From positions 372,001 through 436,000 of the forward strand of contig NZ_JANHAW010000002.1 in the NCBI RefSeq assembly GCF_024464595.1: a stretch of DNA of 64,000 nt, written 5' to 3'. The DNA is from Halobellus litoreus (GTDB lineage: Archaea; Halobacteriota; Halobacteria; Halobacteriales; Haloferacaceae). Under the pieces are notes generated by a model. It saw nothing but the letters and a program-made list of their open reading frames with translations, was not told where the DNA came from and made no database searches. The position numbers and the translations under genes were made by a program. Position 1 is the stretch's first letter, and each line of letters starts with the position of its first letter. Positions 8,920 to 17,386 of the stretch are shown here, in pieces.

Positions 8920-9363
8920 ATGTACGACAACATCCTCGTTCCGACCGACGGTAGCGCCGCCAGCGAGGGGGCGGTCGATCACGCCATCGAACTCGCGAAA
9001 CAGTACGACGCGACGCTGCACGCGCTGTACGTGGTCGACACCGGCGCGTACTCGTCGATGGAGGTCGGCTCGGACATCGTCATCGAGGCGCTCCAGGAGG
9101 AGGGCAATCAGGCGGTCGACCGCGTCGCAAACCGCGCCGAGGACGCCGGAGTCGCCGTCGAGACGTCCGTCCGAACCGGGATCGCCCATCGCTCGATCGT
9201 CGAATACGTCTCCGAGGAGGAGATCGACCTGGTGGTGATGGGCACCCACGGTCGGACCGGCGTCGGCCGGTTCCTGCTCGGCAGCGTCGCCGAGAAGGTC
9301 GTTCGAACGGCCGACGCGCCGGTGATGACCGTTCGAACGGACGAGGAAGAGACCGAGGAGTGA
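8920..9363 (+). CDS. Universal stress protein UspA family
   Basis: A 147-aa single-domain USP fold. The N-terminal strand ILVPTDGS and the C-terminal nucleotide-binding motif GTHGRTGVGRFLLGSVAEKV (G-2x-G-9x-G-S/T pattern) indicate an ATP-binding member that acts as a cytoplasmic dimer. Stress-linked expression is typical of the family. The coding end overlaps a short near-duplicate of its last bases (9383-9400), see rejected items. Confidence 0.9.
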   Translation: MYDNILVPTDGSAASEGAVDHAIELAKQYDATLHALYVVDTGAYSSMEVGSDIVIEALQEEGNQAVDRVANRAEDAGVAVETSVRTGIAHRSIVEYVSEEEIDLVVMGTHGRTGVGRFLLGSVAEKVVRTADAPVMTVRTDEEETEE

Positions 9364-9520
9364 CGCTGTCGGCCATCAAACTGACCGAGTGACGCTGTCG
9401 ACCGTCCGCCCACAGCGCGCCGATCGAGCGCCGCGGGCCGGAGCACCGAGGGGGCCTTCGGGAGGGTCACCCCCGACCGCTTCGCAAAGAGTTTTGAAGC
9501 GATCCGTCGAACGGCGAGGT

Positions 9521-9847
9521 ATGACTGAGTACACCGTCGAGTTCGTCGGCACGGGCGAGACGATCGAAGTCTCGGACAAGCAGACGATACTGAAGGCCTG
9601 CATCGAGGCGGGAATCGCCCAGGAGTACTCCTGCCGCGTCGGGATGTGCCTGGCCTGTTCCGCGGAGATCGTCGAGGGAGAAGTCACCCAGCCCGCGGCG
9701 AGAGGACTCACGGAGGCGGAACGCGAGGACTACGCGTTGACCTGTATGGCCCGTCCGCAGAGCGACCTGAAACTCGACCGGGGCGTGTATCCGCCGAGCA
9801 TCGAACAGGACGCCGCGGACGCGGCCGCCGCGGCCGACGACGACTGA
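9521..9847 (+). CDS. fdx: Plant-type 2Fe-2S ferredoxin
   Basis: A 108-aa soluble electron carrier. The 2Fe-2S ligands are Cys38, Cys43, Cys46 and Cys75 in the patterns CRVGMCLAC and LTCMA. The ATG at 9521 is chosen over the in-frame start at 9389 because it begins the conserved beta strand TEYTVEFVG and the intervening 44 residues look non-coding. Compared with the long halophilic ferredoxins it lacks the N-terminal acidic insertion, but has an Ala/Asp-rich tail. Redox partners are not evident from the neighbours. Confidence 0.9.
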   Translation: MTEYTVEFVGTGETIEVSDKQTILKACIEAGIAQEYSCRVGMCLACSAEIVEGEVTQPAARGLTEAEREDYALTCMARPQSDLKLDRGVYPPSIEQDAADAAAAADDD

Positions 9848-9848
9848 C

Positions 9849-9857
9849 CTTTTTGGG
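9849..9857 (+). terminator. T-run terminator after ferredoxin
   Basis: Directly after the ferredoxin stop, a short stem of gacc and ggtc flanks five T residues. Archaeal RNA polymerase releases at such T-runs. Confidence 0.4.
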
Positions 9858-9929
9858 TCGACACTGATCGACCGCTCCCGGCACGACCGAGAGAGCGTCG
9901 CACAGTCGCGGCCGCGAACCGCGGGGGCC

Positions 9930-11828
9930 TCAGCGGTTCGCGTCGTCGGGTCGGTCGTTCGGTTTCTCGGAGGCGACGCCCCCGTCGGTCCCGACGAAGG
10001 CGAACTCGTCCTCGGAGGTCGCGTCCGCCGCCTCCATCGAGGCCGTCGGCGCGTCCCGTTCACCCGAGCCACCGGATTCACTCGACGGCGTCGTATCGGG
10101 CGACGGCATCGCGGCCGCCGGCGCAGCCGATCCCCGCCCGTCCCCGGTCGACGGAGCGTCACCGGCGTCGAGGTCGGCTAACCGATCCGCCGCGCGCTGG
10201 ATCCGCTCCATCTGCTCGGTCTGTTCGCTGCTCGCTTCGGCGACGTCGTCGACGCGCTCGGCGACCTCTTCGGCCCGGTCTCGGGTCTTCTCGACCATCG
10301 CCGTGACCTCTTCGGCGCTGACGGCCTGTTCGTCGGTCGCGACGGCGACCTCCGTGATTCCTTCCGTCGTCCGCTCGACGGCGTCGACGATCTCGTCGAG
10401 GCTGTCCATCGCGTCCTCGCCGCGGTCGATGCCCTCGTGGAGTTTGTCGGTCGTCTCCGCGAGACTCTCGATCGTCGCCTCGGCGTCCGTCTGCACGCGG
10501 TCGACGGTCTCCTCGACGTCGCTGGCGCGTTCCCGGGACTCCTCGGCCAGCTGTTTCACCTCGTCGGCGACGACCGCGAAGCCGTCGCCCGCCTCGCCCG
10601 CCCGCGCCGCCTCGATCGACGCGTTCAGCGCCAGGAGGTTCGTCTGCTCGGCGATGTCGTCGATCGCCTCGATCACGGCGTCGATCTCGTCGATTTGTGA
10701 CTGGAGCCGTTCGAGGTCCGCGGACGCCTCGGTGGCGGCGTCGGCGACCTCCTCCATCACGTCGATGGCCTCGTCGGCCGCTTCCTCCCCCGAGCGCGCC
10801 CGGGAAGCGGCCTCGTCGCTCGTCCCTTCGACCTCGTCCGCGGTGGCGGCGATCTCCTCGACCGTCGCGCTCATCTGTGAGATCTCCGCCGCGACGTCCT
10901 CCATATCTCCCGCCTGCTCGTCGGCGATGTCCCGGATCGCCGCCGAGCGCTCCGCGACGAGCGACGACGACGAGGAGACGTCGTCGATCGGCTCCCGGAG
11001 GTCGCGTTCGACCTCGCGCGCCAGCCGTTCGCGCTGCGCGGCTTCGCGTCGCGCCTCCTCGCTGTAGGCGTGGATGTACGTGTCCATCGCGATCTGTTGA
11101 TCGAGCGCGAGCACTTTCAGTAGCGACGTCGTCTGCGCGACGACCGCGTCGACCGCCGCTTCGACGTCCCCGTCAGTCGACTCCGCTTCGGCCGCCGGTT
11201 CCGAGTCCGTCGACCGCGCGTTCGCTCCGCCGAGGAGGCTCGAAAGAAAGCCCGGACGCTCCGATGCAGGTCGTTCTGTGCCCTCGGCGTCGCCGTCAGG
11301 GACTCCGTCACTGCCGTCGTGGCCTGGCTCGTCGGCCCCGGTCTCCGACGCGCTCGAACCGCCGTACTCCGCCTTCACCTTCTCGCCGATGGCGTCGATC
11401 AGGCCCTCGTAGTAGACGCTGTAGGCCCCCATATAGAACTTCGGCCCCATATCGAGCATCTCGTGGATCTTGCCCACGCGTGCCCGTCGCGCGAAGTACT
11501 CCCGGTCGTACTCCGCGTCGGTCAGCGACCGCAGGTACGACCGCTGATCGGTCTTCAGCCGATCGATTCCCTTGCTCGATCGCCCGAGGATCTCCGTCGC
11601 GTCCGCGTCGCTCGTCAGGTGCTCGTAGAACTCGTCGACGACGTCGTCGGCGACCGCGTCGAACGCCGACTCCAGGTCCCGCATCCGCTCCCTGTCGGCC
11701 TCGTCCAACCGAACGAACGATTTCCGCCACTCGATCTCCGCGTCGTCGATGTCCAACTCGTCGATCAACTCGTCGCCGTCGACGAGACCCCGCTCCTGCT
11801 CGCCGACGACGACGCCTCGATTGCTCAT
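9930..11828 (-). CDS. hemAT: HemAT-type globin-coupled transducer (aerotaxis receptor)
   Basis: A 632-aa soluble methyl-accepting protein. Residues about 25-190 are a sensor globin, with proximal-His segment GKIHEMLDMGPKFYMGAY, which binds haem and senses oxygen. A variable acidic linker follows (190-230), then a long coiled coil with the conserved signalling tip EQTNLLALNASIEAARAG that docks CheA/CheW, and Glu/Gln-rich methylation helices. There is no membrane helix, as in Halobacterium HemAT. The last 90 residues are a low-complexity acidic tail. No che genes lie nearby. Confidence 0.9.
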   Translation of the reverse strand: MSNRGVVVGEQERGLVDGDELIDELDIDDAEIEWRKSFVRLDEADRERMRDLESAFDAVADDVVDEFYEHLTSDADATEILGRSSKGIDRLKTDQRSYLRSLTDAEYDREYFARRARVGKIHEMLDMGPKFYMGAYSVYYEGLIDAIGEKVKAEYGGSSASETGADEPGHDGSDGVPDGDAEGTERPASERPGFLSSLLGGANARSTDSEPAAEAESTDGDVEAAVDAVVAQTTSLLKVLALDQQIAMDTYIHAYSEEARREAAQRERLAREVERDLREPIDDVSSSSSLVAERSAAIRDIADEQAGDMEDVAAEISQMSATVEEIAATADEVEGTSDEAASRARSGEEAADEAIDVMEEVADAATEASADLERLQSQIDEIDAVIEAIDDIAEQTNLLALNASIEAARAGEAGDGFAVVADEVKQLAEESRERASDVEETVDRVQTDAEATIESLAETTDKLHEGIDRGEDAMDSLDEIVDAVERTTEGITEVAVATDEQAVSAEEVTAMVEKTRDRAEEVAERVDDVAEASSEQTEQMERIQRAADRLADLDAGDAPSTGDGRGSAAPAAAMPSPDTTPSSESGGSGERDAPTASMEAADATSEDEFAFVGTDGGVASEKPNDRPDDANR

Positions 11829-11952
11829 ACGTGGGACACCGCCGTCTCAACTTATGATTGTTCGCCCGGCGATATCACGATTGATACCGACCGTCTGCGG
11901 GCCGCCGGTGACCGAGAGCAACGATTAGGTGCCGTGAGCCCGCGGTAGGCGT

Positions 11953-12639
11953 ATGGACAGTGACGGCGGGAAGCCCAGCGCGAGCGACGAACGGGGCGAG
12001 GACCTCCGCACGACTCTCGAATCCGAGCGGTCCGAGGAACTCGCGCTGCTGGGCTCGGAACGGTTCCGCACCGCGGCCGCTGGCGGCGAACCCACGGCGC
12101 GCGCGCTGCTCGTCGCCGCCGCCGAGAGCGAAGCGGCCGCCCGAGCGACGTTCGCCGAGTGGGTGACAGACGAGGGCGACCCCGGGGCTCGCACCGCGTT
12201 CGAATCGGTCGTCGACCAGGAGACCGAGCACCGCGAGCGGGTCGCGGCGGAACTCGACGAGTGGACGCCGGAAGACGGCGCACCGGGCCCGATGCACGCG
12301 TACCTGCGCGGCCGGGAAGCAACGGTCGAGCGCGTCGCCGGCGGGATGGTCGGCCGCCCGCTCGTCTCGCTCCGAACGCACGCGCAGTTGATCGAGTTCT
12401 TCGAGAGGAGAGAGACGGACGCAGCGGATCGGCGCGCGGCGCTGTTTCGGGATCTCAGAGCAGAGACCGCGGGAACGCTCGACGACGGCCTGACGCTGCT
12501 CGCGGAGAGATGCGAGTCGGAGACGGCGTGGGAGACGGCGGAACTGGTCGCCGGCTACACGATCCGACTCGCCCACGACGACACCGCCGACGCGCTTCGG
12601 TCGCTCGGAGTCGATCCCGCCGTCGGCGACGACTCGTGA
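11953..12639 (+). CDS. Ferritin-like (rubrerythrin-family) protein
   Basis: A 228-aa mostly helical soluble protein. Glu-rich helices (SEAAARATFAEW, VVDQETEHRERVA) resemble the ferritin-like four-helix bundle, where Glu and His bind two metals; the ExxH in QETEHRERVA is present. The rubredoxin domain of true rubrerythrins is absent. A role in peroxide or oxygen handling is inferred only from the fold. It is divergent from hemAT with a 124-bp shared promoter region, which could link both to oxygen. Confidence 0.65.
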   Translation: MDSDGGKPSASDERGEDLRTTLESERSEELALLGSERFRTAAAGGEPTARALLVAAAESEAAARATFAEWVTDEGDPGARTAFESVVDQETEHRERVAAELDEWTPEDGAPGPMHAYLRGREATVERVAGGMVGRPLVSLRTHAQLIEFFERRETDAADRRAALFRDLRAETAGTLDDGLTLLAERCESETAWETAELVAGYTIRLAHDDTADALRSLGVDPAVGDDS

Positions 12640-12660
12640 CCGGAGTTCGTCTATCGCGCC

Positions 12661-12780
12661 CGATCCGGCTACGCCGGATCGAACAGCGCAAATCAGAGAT
12701 TTGCTGGCTCGACGAAGCTACGCTTCGTCGAACGCCGCCGAGCTTCGCCCGGCGAGCTCGATTCGGCTCACGCCGAATCG
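12661..12780. repeat. Array of five consecutive short hairpins
   Basis: Five inverted repeats follow head to tail: 12661-12681 (9-bp arms, loop tac), 12688-12704 (7-bp arms gcaaatc/gatttgc, loop aga), 12710-12730 (9-bp arms, loop tac), 12739-12760 (cgagc arms with one bulge, GC-rich inner stem), and 12759-12780 (9-bp arms cgattcggc, loop tcac). Tips share the pattern gc-N-gc. The last hairpin encodes the dehydratase C-terminus and stop codon. It sits at a convergent junction, so it could end transcription from both sides, or be a palindromic repeat element. Confidence 0.8.
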
Positions 12781-14006
12781 AACAACTCCTCGCCGTCGAC
12801 CATATGCGCCTCAACGGCGTCCATATCGAGCGTGACGCCGAGCCCCGGTTCCTCGGGGATCTCGATGTAGCCGTCCTCGATGACGGTCTCCTCGACGAGG
12901 TCCTCCCACCAGCCGAGTTCGTAGGAGTGATACTCGACGGCCAGGGCGTTCGGGATCGCCGCGCCGACCTGCGCGGAGGCCATCGTCGCCACCGGCGAGG
13001 AGACGTTGTGCATCGCGACGGGGATGTAGTACTGGTTCGCCACGTCGGCGATCTTCCGCGTCTCGCGCATCCCGCCGACCTTCGGGAGGTCGGGCGCGAT
13101 GATGTCGACCGCCTGGTTCTCGATCAGCCGTCGCTCCTCGGTCACTCTGTACCGGTTCTCCCCGACGGTGATCGGCGTCGTCGTCGACTTCGTGACTTCC
13201 TCCTGGACCTTCAGATTCTCCGGCGGCACGGGGTCTTCGAGCCACCAGACGTCGTACTCCTCGATGGCGTCGGCGAGACGCTTCGCCGACCCGCCCGAGA
13301 AGGTCCAGTGACAGTCGAAGGCGACGTCCGCGCGGTCTTTCACGCGCTCTGTGACCTGCTCGACGATCTCGGCCTTGTGGCGGATCTCGCCCGGACGGAG
13401 GTGCCGGTTCGCGCGGTCCTTCTCCAGCCCCGAGGGGACGTCGAGGTCGAACTTCAGGGCGTCGTAGCCCAGTTCCTCGACGACGCGCTCGGCCTCGTCC
13501 GCGCAGGCCTCGGGGTCGGCCTCTTCCTCGGTGTGACAGTCGCAGTAGACCCGCATCTCGTCGCGGTACTTCCCGCCGAGGAGCTGATAGGCGGGGAGTT
13601 CGAGGATCTTGCCCGCGAGGTCGTGGAGGGCGACCTCGATGCCCGCGATGGCCGTGACGGTCACGCCCTCGATCGAGCCCTCGCCGGACATCTTCTGGAT
13701 CAGGTGCTCGTAGAGCCGATCGATGTCCAGGGGGTTCTCCCCCACGATCATCGGCGTCATCCGCTCGATGAGTTCCGGGACGCCCGCGCCCCAGTAGGCC
13801 TCGCCGGTGCCGACGACGCCGGCGTCGGTGTAGACGCGCACGAGCGTCCAGGGGAAGTTGCCGTCGACCATCGTGGTCTGTACGTCGGTGATCTCCACGT
13901 CGCGGCCGCCGCCGCGTTTCGCCCGGACTCCCATCGTCTCCGCGGAGAGCTCCCGCATCGTGTACTCCGCGTTCGGATCGTGTAAGTCGGCGTAATCGAT
14001 TCCCAT
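12768..14006 (-). CDS. gnaD: Sugar-acid dehydratase of the enolase superfamily (gluconate dehydratase type)
   Basis: A 412-aa mandelate racemase/muconate lactonizing-type enzyme. Metal ligands are Asp231 (FDCHWTF), Glu257 (WWLEDPVPPE) and Glu283 (ITVGEN), the base region contains His333 (AMHNV), and Lys185 sits in the KFD motif. I recall close similarity to haloarchaeal gluconate dehydratase of the semiphosphorylative Entner-Doudoroff pathway; xylonate or galactonate dehydratase are alternatives, since the family members look alike. The ATG at 14006 is preferred over the upstream in-frame start because it fits the TATA spacing and lies just 3 nt from an operator-like palindrome. Confidence 0.75.
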   Translation of the reverse strand: MGIDYADLHDPNAEYTMRELSAETMGVRAKRGGGRDVEITDVQTTMVDGNFPWTLVRVYTDAGVVGTGEAYWGAGVPELIERMTPMIVGENPLDIDRLYEHLIQKMSGEGSIEGVTVTAIAGIEVALHDLAGKILELPAYQLLGGKYRDEMRVYCDCHTEEEADPEACADEAERVVEELGYDALKFDLDVPSGLEKDRANRHLRPGEIRHKAEIVEQVTERVKDRADVAFDCHWTFSGGSAKRLADAIEEYDVWWLEDPVPPENLKVQEEVTKSTTTPITVGENRYRVTEERRLIENQAVDIIAPDLPKVGGMRETRKIADVANQYYIPVAMHNVSSPVATMASAQVGAAIPNALAVEYHSYELGWWEDLVEETVIEDGYIEIPEEPGLGVTLDMDAVEAHMVDGEELFDSA

Positions 14007-14008
14007 AG

Positions 14009-14024
14009 TCGAGTATTTACTCGA
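14009..14024 (-). promoter_or_regulatory. Operator-like palindrome at the dehydratase start
   Basis: TCGAGTATTTACTCGA has perfect 7-bp arms around TT. It begins 3 nt upstream of the dehydratase ATG, between the TATA-like ggtttacc (about 14030-14037) and the start codon. A protein bound here would cover the transcription start of a leaderless message, so repression is the simplest reading. Confidence 0.5.
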
Positions 14025-14062
14025 TATTAGGTAAACCTTTGGAGAACGTCGGTACGTCGAGC

Positions 14063-14641
14063 TCAACTCGTTTTGGCCGCCCGAAGGGCGAGTTCGACGT
14101 CGTCGAGCGGTCGCTCGGTGATGCTCGGACCGTGACCGACGTGGATCACGTCGAGGTCCGACCCCGCGACCTCGCGGAGGTACTCGATGCTCTCGACGAG
14201 CGTCCCGCGATCGCCGCCCTCCAGGTCAGTGCGGCCGAACGCGCCGTTGGCGAACACGAGGTCGCCGGCGAAGCAGACGCCGGCAGATCGGGAGTAAAAG
14301 CAGAGGTGATCGGGCTTGTGGCCGGGCGTGTGGAGGGCCTCGTAGTCGTCGTCGCCGATCTGGATCCCCTCGCCGTCCTCGACCCGGTGGTCGACGTACT
14401 CGCTCTCGGGATCGAATCCCCACGTCTCGACGCCGAAGGCGTCGCGGACGGCGGCGACGTTCTCGACGTGATCGGGGTGCGTGTGCGTGAGGTAGATCCG
14501 GTCGAGGTCGTCGACGTGCGATTCGATCCGGGAGACGACGTCGAAGTTCGCGCCCGCGTCCACGAGCGCGGTCGTCTCGCCGGTGACGAGAAAGACGTTC
14601 GCGGTGAAGGCCCGGACGTCGCGTGCGAGGTTGTAGATCAC
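14063..14641 (-). CDS. Metallo-beta-lactamase-fold hydrolase
   Basis: A 192-aa MBL-fold enzyme. The metal motif THTHPDH gives His53, His55, Asp57 and His58; further ligands follow in TPGHKPDH, FAGDLVF and the C-terminal VGHGPS. Glyoxalase II, lactonase or thioesterase activity is possible; I cannot choose. The start is taken as the GTG at 14641, which begins the conserved strand region IYNLARDVRAFTANVFLV; longer in-frame extensions run through sequence antisense to the next gene. It lies 56 bp upstream of the dehydratase gene on the same strand. Confidence 0.8.
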   Translation of the reverse strand: MIYNLARDVRAFTANVFLVTGETTALVDAGANFDVVSRIESHVDDLDRIYLTHTHPDHVENVAAVRDAFGVETWGFDPESEYVDHRVEDGEGIQIGDDDYEALHTPGHKPDHLCFYSRSAGVCFAGDLVFANGAFGRTDLEGGDRGTLVESIEYLREVAGSDLDVIHVGHGPSITERPLDDVELALRAAKTS

Positions 14642-14782
14642 GACGAACGGTTGGTCGGCCCCCGACTTGCGTCTTTCCGCTCGGCGTTCGGGCAGTTGGT
14701 CGAATCGGGGAGTTGGCCGAATGTGTCGACGCCGCTCGGGGCGGGTCAGGACGCTTTTGTGTGGTCGAACCGACCTCCGGAT

Positions 14783-15292
14783 ATGTACCGGAAGGGGCAC
14801 TACGGCGTCTCGCTGCTCGTCTTCGCGCCGATCGCGTTCGTCCTGCTGGCGTTCGGCCGGGCGGACCTCGCGCTCGTCACCGGGGGGACGATGCTGTGGC
14901 TCGCGATGCTCCCGGACGTCGACCACCGGATTCCGGGCGTGCCCCACCGCGGGCCCACGCACTCGCTGCTCTTCGCGACGCTCGTCGGCGCGGGCTTCGG
15001 GGCGGCGGGGTTCGCGCTGCAGACCGTCGCAGCCGGTGTCGTCGACGTCGGCGCAGTCGCCGGCGGCGTGTCGCTCGCGGCCGCCGGATTCGGGCTCGGC
15101 GCGCTGACCGTGGTCGCGCACCTCCTCGGCGACGCGCTCACCCCCGCCGGCGTCAACTTCCTCTGGCCGCTCTCGGGGCGCACGTACACGCTGGGAGTGT
15201 GGACCGCCGACAACGTCGTCGCCAATTACGGGCTCCTGGCCGCCGGGGTGTTCGCGACCGGTGCGGCGGCGTATCTCGGGGTCGCGATCTGA
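14783..15292 (+). CDS. Membrane-bound metal-dependent hydrolase (YdjM/DUF457 family)
   Basis: A 169-aa integral membrane protein with four or five helices. The family signature DVDHRIPGVPHRGPTHSLL supplies Asp and His residues for metal binding at the membrane face. The N-terminus MYRKGHYG is typical of the haloarchaeal members. Bacterial YdjM is SOS-regulated, but the reaction is not known. The ATG at 14783 is preferred over long upstream extensions, which are antisense to the MBL gene. Confidence 0.8.
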   Translation: MYRKGHYGVSLLVFAPIAFVLLAFGRADLALVTGGTMLWLAMLPDVDHRIPGVPHRGPTHSLLFATLVGAGFGAAGFALQTVAAGVVDVGAVAGGVSLAAAGFGLGALTVVAHLLGDALTPAGVNFLWPLSGRTYTLGVWTADNVVANYGLLAAGVFATGAAAYLGVAI

Positions 15293-15332
15293 TCTCGGTA
15301 CCCCGTGATCGGCGGTTGGCCGCGACACAAGG

Positions 15333-15342
15333 CTTATTTATC
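15333..15342 (+). promoter_or_regulatory. TATA box of the cold-shock gene
   Basis: The element cttatttatc is centred about 29 nt before the ATG at 15366 and is one of the strongest TATA matches in the window, fitting an abundant leaderless transcript. Confidence 0.65.
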
Positions 15343-15365
15343 ACCTTCGCGTATTTTCGGCCGCA

Positions 15366-15560
15366 ATGGCGAAAGGTACGGTTGCGTTCTTTAACGACAC
15401 GGGCGGTTACGGTTTCATCGAAAGCGACGATTCTGACGAAGACGTCTTCTTCCATATGGAGGACGTCGGCGGTCCCGACCTCGAGGAGGGTCAGGAAGTC
15501 GAATTCGATATCGAGCAGGCCGACAAAGGCCCGCGAGCCACGAACCTCCAGCGCCTGTAA
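15366..15560 (+). CDS. cspA: Cold-shock domain protein CspA
   Basis: A 64-aa single cold-shock domain that binds single-stranded RNA and DNA as a chaperone. The RNP1-like GGYGFIES and RNP2-like DVFFHME motifs are intact, the start MAKGTVAFFND is canonical, and the length is normal. The protein is very acidic, as expected in a salt-in cytoplasm. It is monocistronic and convergent with the photolyase gene. Confidence 0.95.
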   Translation: MAKGTVAFFNDTGGYGFIESDDSDEDVFFHMEDVGGPDLEEGQEVEFDIEQADKGPRATNLQRL

Positions 15561-15678
15561 GGACGCCCCACGAGAGCGGTACTGCGGTCGGCGATCCCGT
15601 CGATTCTCACCACGATTCTGCATTTCTCACCCGCCGAGCGGAGCGTCGGTCGATCTGTGACCTCTTCCCGCTCACGCC

Positions 15679-17220
15679 CTACAGTTCGCCCTCGGCGGCC
15701 GCACTCCGGAGGTCGTCGGCGCGTTCGCGGATCGCCCGCCACTCCGCGTCGTCCTTGCGGTCGACGTGTGCGTACATCAGGCCCATCCGACCGGTGCCGC
15801 GGAGCGTCTCCTCGTTCCGCTTCAGGAAGTCCCAGTAAAGCGCGTTGAAGGGACAGGCGTTCTCGCCGGTCGTCTTCGACTTCGCGTACGGACAGTCCGC
15901 GCAGTAGTCGCTCATCTTGTCGATGTAGTTCGCCGAGGCGGCGTAGGGTTTCGAGGAGAGCACGTCCGTCCCGAACGACCCCATCCCGACGACGTTCGGG
16001 GTCGTCACCCAGTGGTAGGCGTCGACGAACCCCAGGTGGAACCACTCGTTGAGTTCGGCGGGGTCGACGCCGTAAATCAGCGCGAAGTTCGAGAGGACCA
16101 TCAGGCGCTCGATGTGATGGGCGTAGCCGCGGTCGTGGACGTGTTCGACCGCCTCGGAGAGACACCGCATCTCAGTCTCCCCGTCCCAGTACAGCGGCGG
16201 CAGCGAGGCCGTCTGTCCGAGTTGGTTCGCCGAGGCCAACTCGGGCATCGAGCGCCGGTAGACGTGTCGCATAAACTCTCGCCAACCGATCACCTGCCTG
16301 ACGAAGCCCTCGACGCTGTTGAGCGGCGCGTCCCCGGACTCGTAGGCCTCGACGGCCGGGTCAACCACCTCCCGCGGACGTAGGAGGCCGAGGTTCATCG
16401 CCGCCGACAGCAGCGAGTGACAGAGCGCCCACTCGCCGCCGCGCATCGCGTCCTGGTAGGCCCCGAACTCCGGCAGCCGGACCGAAACGAAGTGATCGAG
16501 CGCCTGCAGCGCCGCCTCGCGCGTCACCGGCCAGCGGAAGCCGTTCGGATCGCCCCAGTGGTCGCCGTAGCGGTCCGCGACGAACGCCTGGACCTCTCGG
16601 GTCTTCTCGTCCGGTTCGAACCGCGGGACCTCCGGCGGCGACCACTCGGGGGGCGGCGTTTCCCGGTTCTCCTCGTCGTAGTTCCACGCCCCGCCGACCG
16701 GTTCGGCGCCCGCCATCAGGATGCCCGTCTCCCGCCTGACGTGTCGGTACCAGTCCTCCTGTCGGAACGTGGTCTCATCGTCCGCATCGGGCTCCCCAGA
16801 GTCGCCCTCGTCGGATCCGTCGACGCCGGCCCAGGCGTCGAACGCCGCCGGCGACGTCAGAAACAAGTCGTTCTCGACGAGCGTCAGCGTGCCGCCGCGC
16901 TCGCGGACGAGCCGTTGCCGCCACTCGTCGGCACCGTGGCTCGGCGAGCGCATCGCGACCAGGTCGTCCGCGGGGTTGGCCTCGAAGTAGCGGTCGAGGG
17001 CGTCGCCGAACGTCTCGGCCCGGAGGTAGGTGACGTCGTAGCCGCGGTCGCAAAGGTCGTCCCGGAAGTGCCGCATCGCGCTGAACACCAGCGTGAGCTT
17101 CTGCGGGTGATAGCGGCGTCGCTCCGCGAACTGGTAGGCTTCCACGAGCAACACGTGGTCCGTCGACTGGAGCGGCGTCACGCCCGGGTGCAACTGATCG
17201 CCGAGAAGCCAGACCGTCAT
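15679..17220 (-). CDS. FeS-containing cryptochrome/photolyase (prokaryotic 6-4 type)
   Basis: A 513-aa photolyase-related protein of the FeS-BCP branch. The N-terminal Rossmann-like antenna domain starts at TVWLLGDQLHP. The C-terminal FAD domain has NYDEENR and the four expected cluster cysteines (EMRCL, then YCADC, then NACPF). Characterised relatives such as PhrB repair 6-4 photoproducts in blue light, using FAD and a lumazine antenna. The ATG at 17220 is chosen because the fold begins there and a minus-strand TATA-like element lies near 17247. High-light repair fits a surface-dwelling halophile. Confidence 0.85.
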   Translation of the reverse strand: MTVWLLGDQLHPGVTPLQSTDHVLLVEAYQFAERRRYHPQKLTLVFSAMRHFRDDLCDRGYDVTYLRAETFGDALDRYFEANPADDLVAMRSPSHGADEWRQRLVRERGGTLTLVENDLFLTSPAAFDAWAGVDGSDEGDSGEPDADDETTFRQEDWYRHVRRETGILMAGAEPVGGAWNYDEENRETPPPEWSPPEVPRFEPDEKTREVQAFVADRYGDHWGDPNGFRWPVTREAALQALDHFVSVRLPEFGAYQDAMRGGEWALCHSLLSAAMNLGLLRPREVVDPAVEAYESGDAPLNSVEGFVRQVIGWREFMRHVYRRSMPELASANQLGQTASLPPLYWDGETEMRCLSEAVEHVHDRGYAHHIERLMVLSNFALIYGVDPAELNEWFHLGFVDAYHWVTTPNVVGMGSFGTDVLSSKPYAASANYIDKMSDYCADCPYAKSKTTGENACPFNALYWDFLKRNEETLRGTGRMGLMYAHVDRKDDAEWRAIRERADDLRSAAAEGEL

Positions 17221-17268
17221 CGACCGGGAGGTTCGCGCGGGAAGGACTAAGTCACACCGGCCGACGGG

Positions 17269-17315
17269 CACCCCCCCGCTCGGGTCGCCACGAGCGGCAC
17301 TGTCGCGGGGGGGTG
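17269..17315. repeat. GC-tract inverted repeat between divergent photolyase and HalX genes
   Basis: CACCCCCCCGC at 17269-17279 is exactly complementary to GCGGGGGGGTG at 17305-17315, an 11-bp stem with a 25-nt loop that itself contains the smaller repeat gctcg/cgagc. It lies upstream of both predicted promoters, so it may insulate them or be a regulatory structure. Confidence 0.55.
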
Positions 17316-17386
17316 GCGCGATACGACGACCGGTATTCGGGGGCAAGAATTTAGACGGCGGGAGGAGTGGTGGGAGGTAGACTGCA

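Noticed and set aside
9351-9400. Short direct duplication around the UspA stop codon (gaccgag...tgacgctgtcg twice, about 30 nt apart)
   Set aside because: Too short and imperfect (one copy has three extra bases) to be a mobile element; most likely local slippage.
14642-15328. In-frame upstream extension of the MBL-fold gene
   Set aside because: It is antisense to the membrane hydrolase gene and has biased composition; the GTG at 14641 matches the family start.
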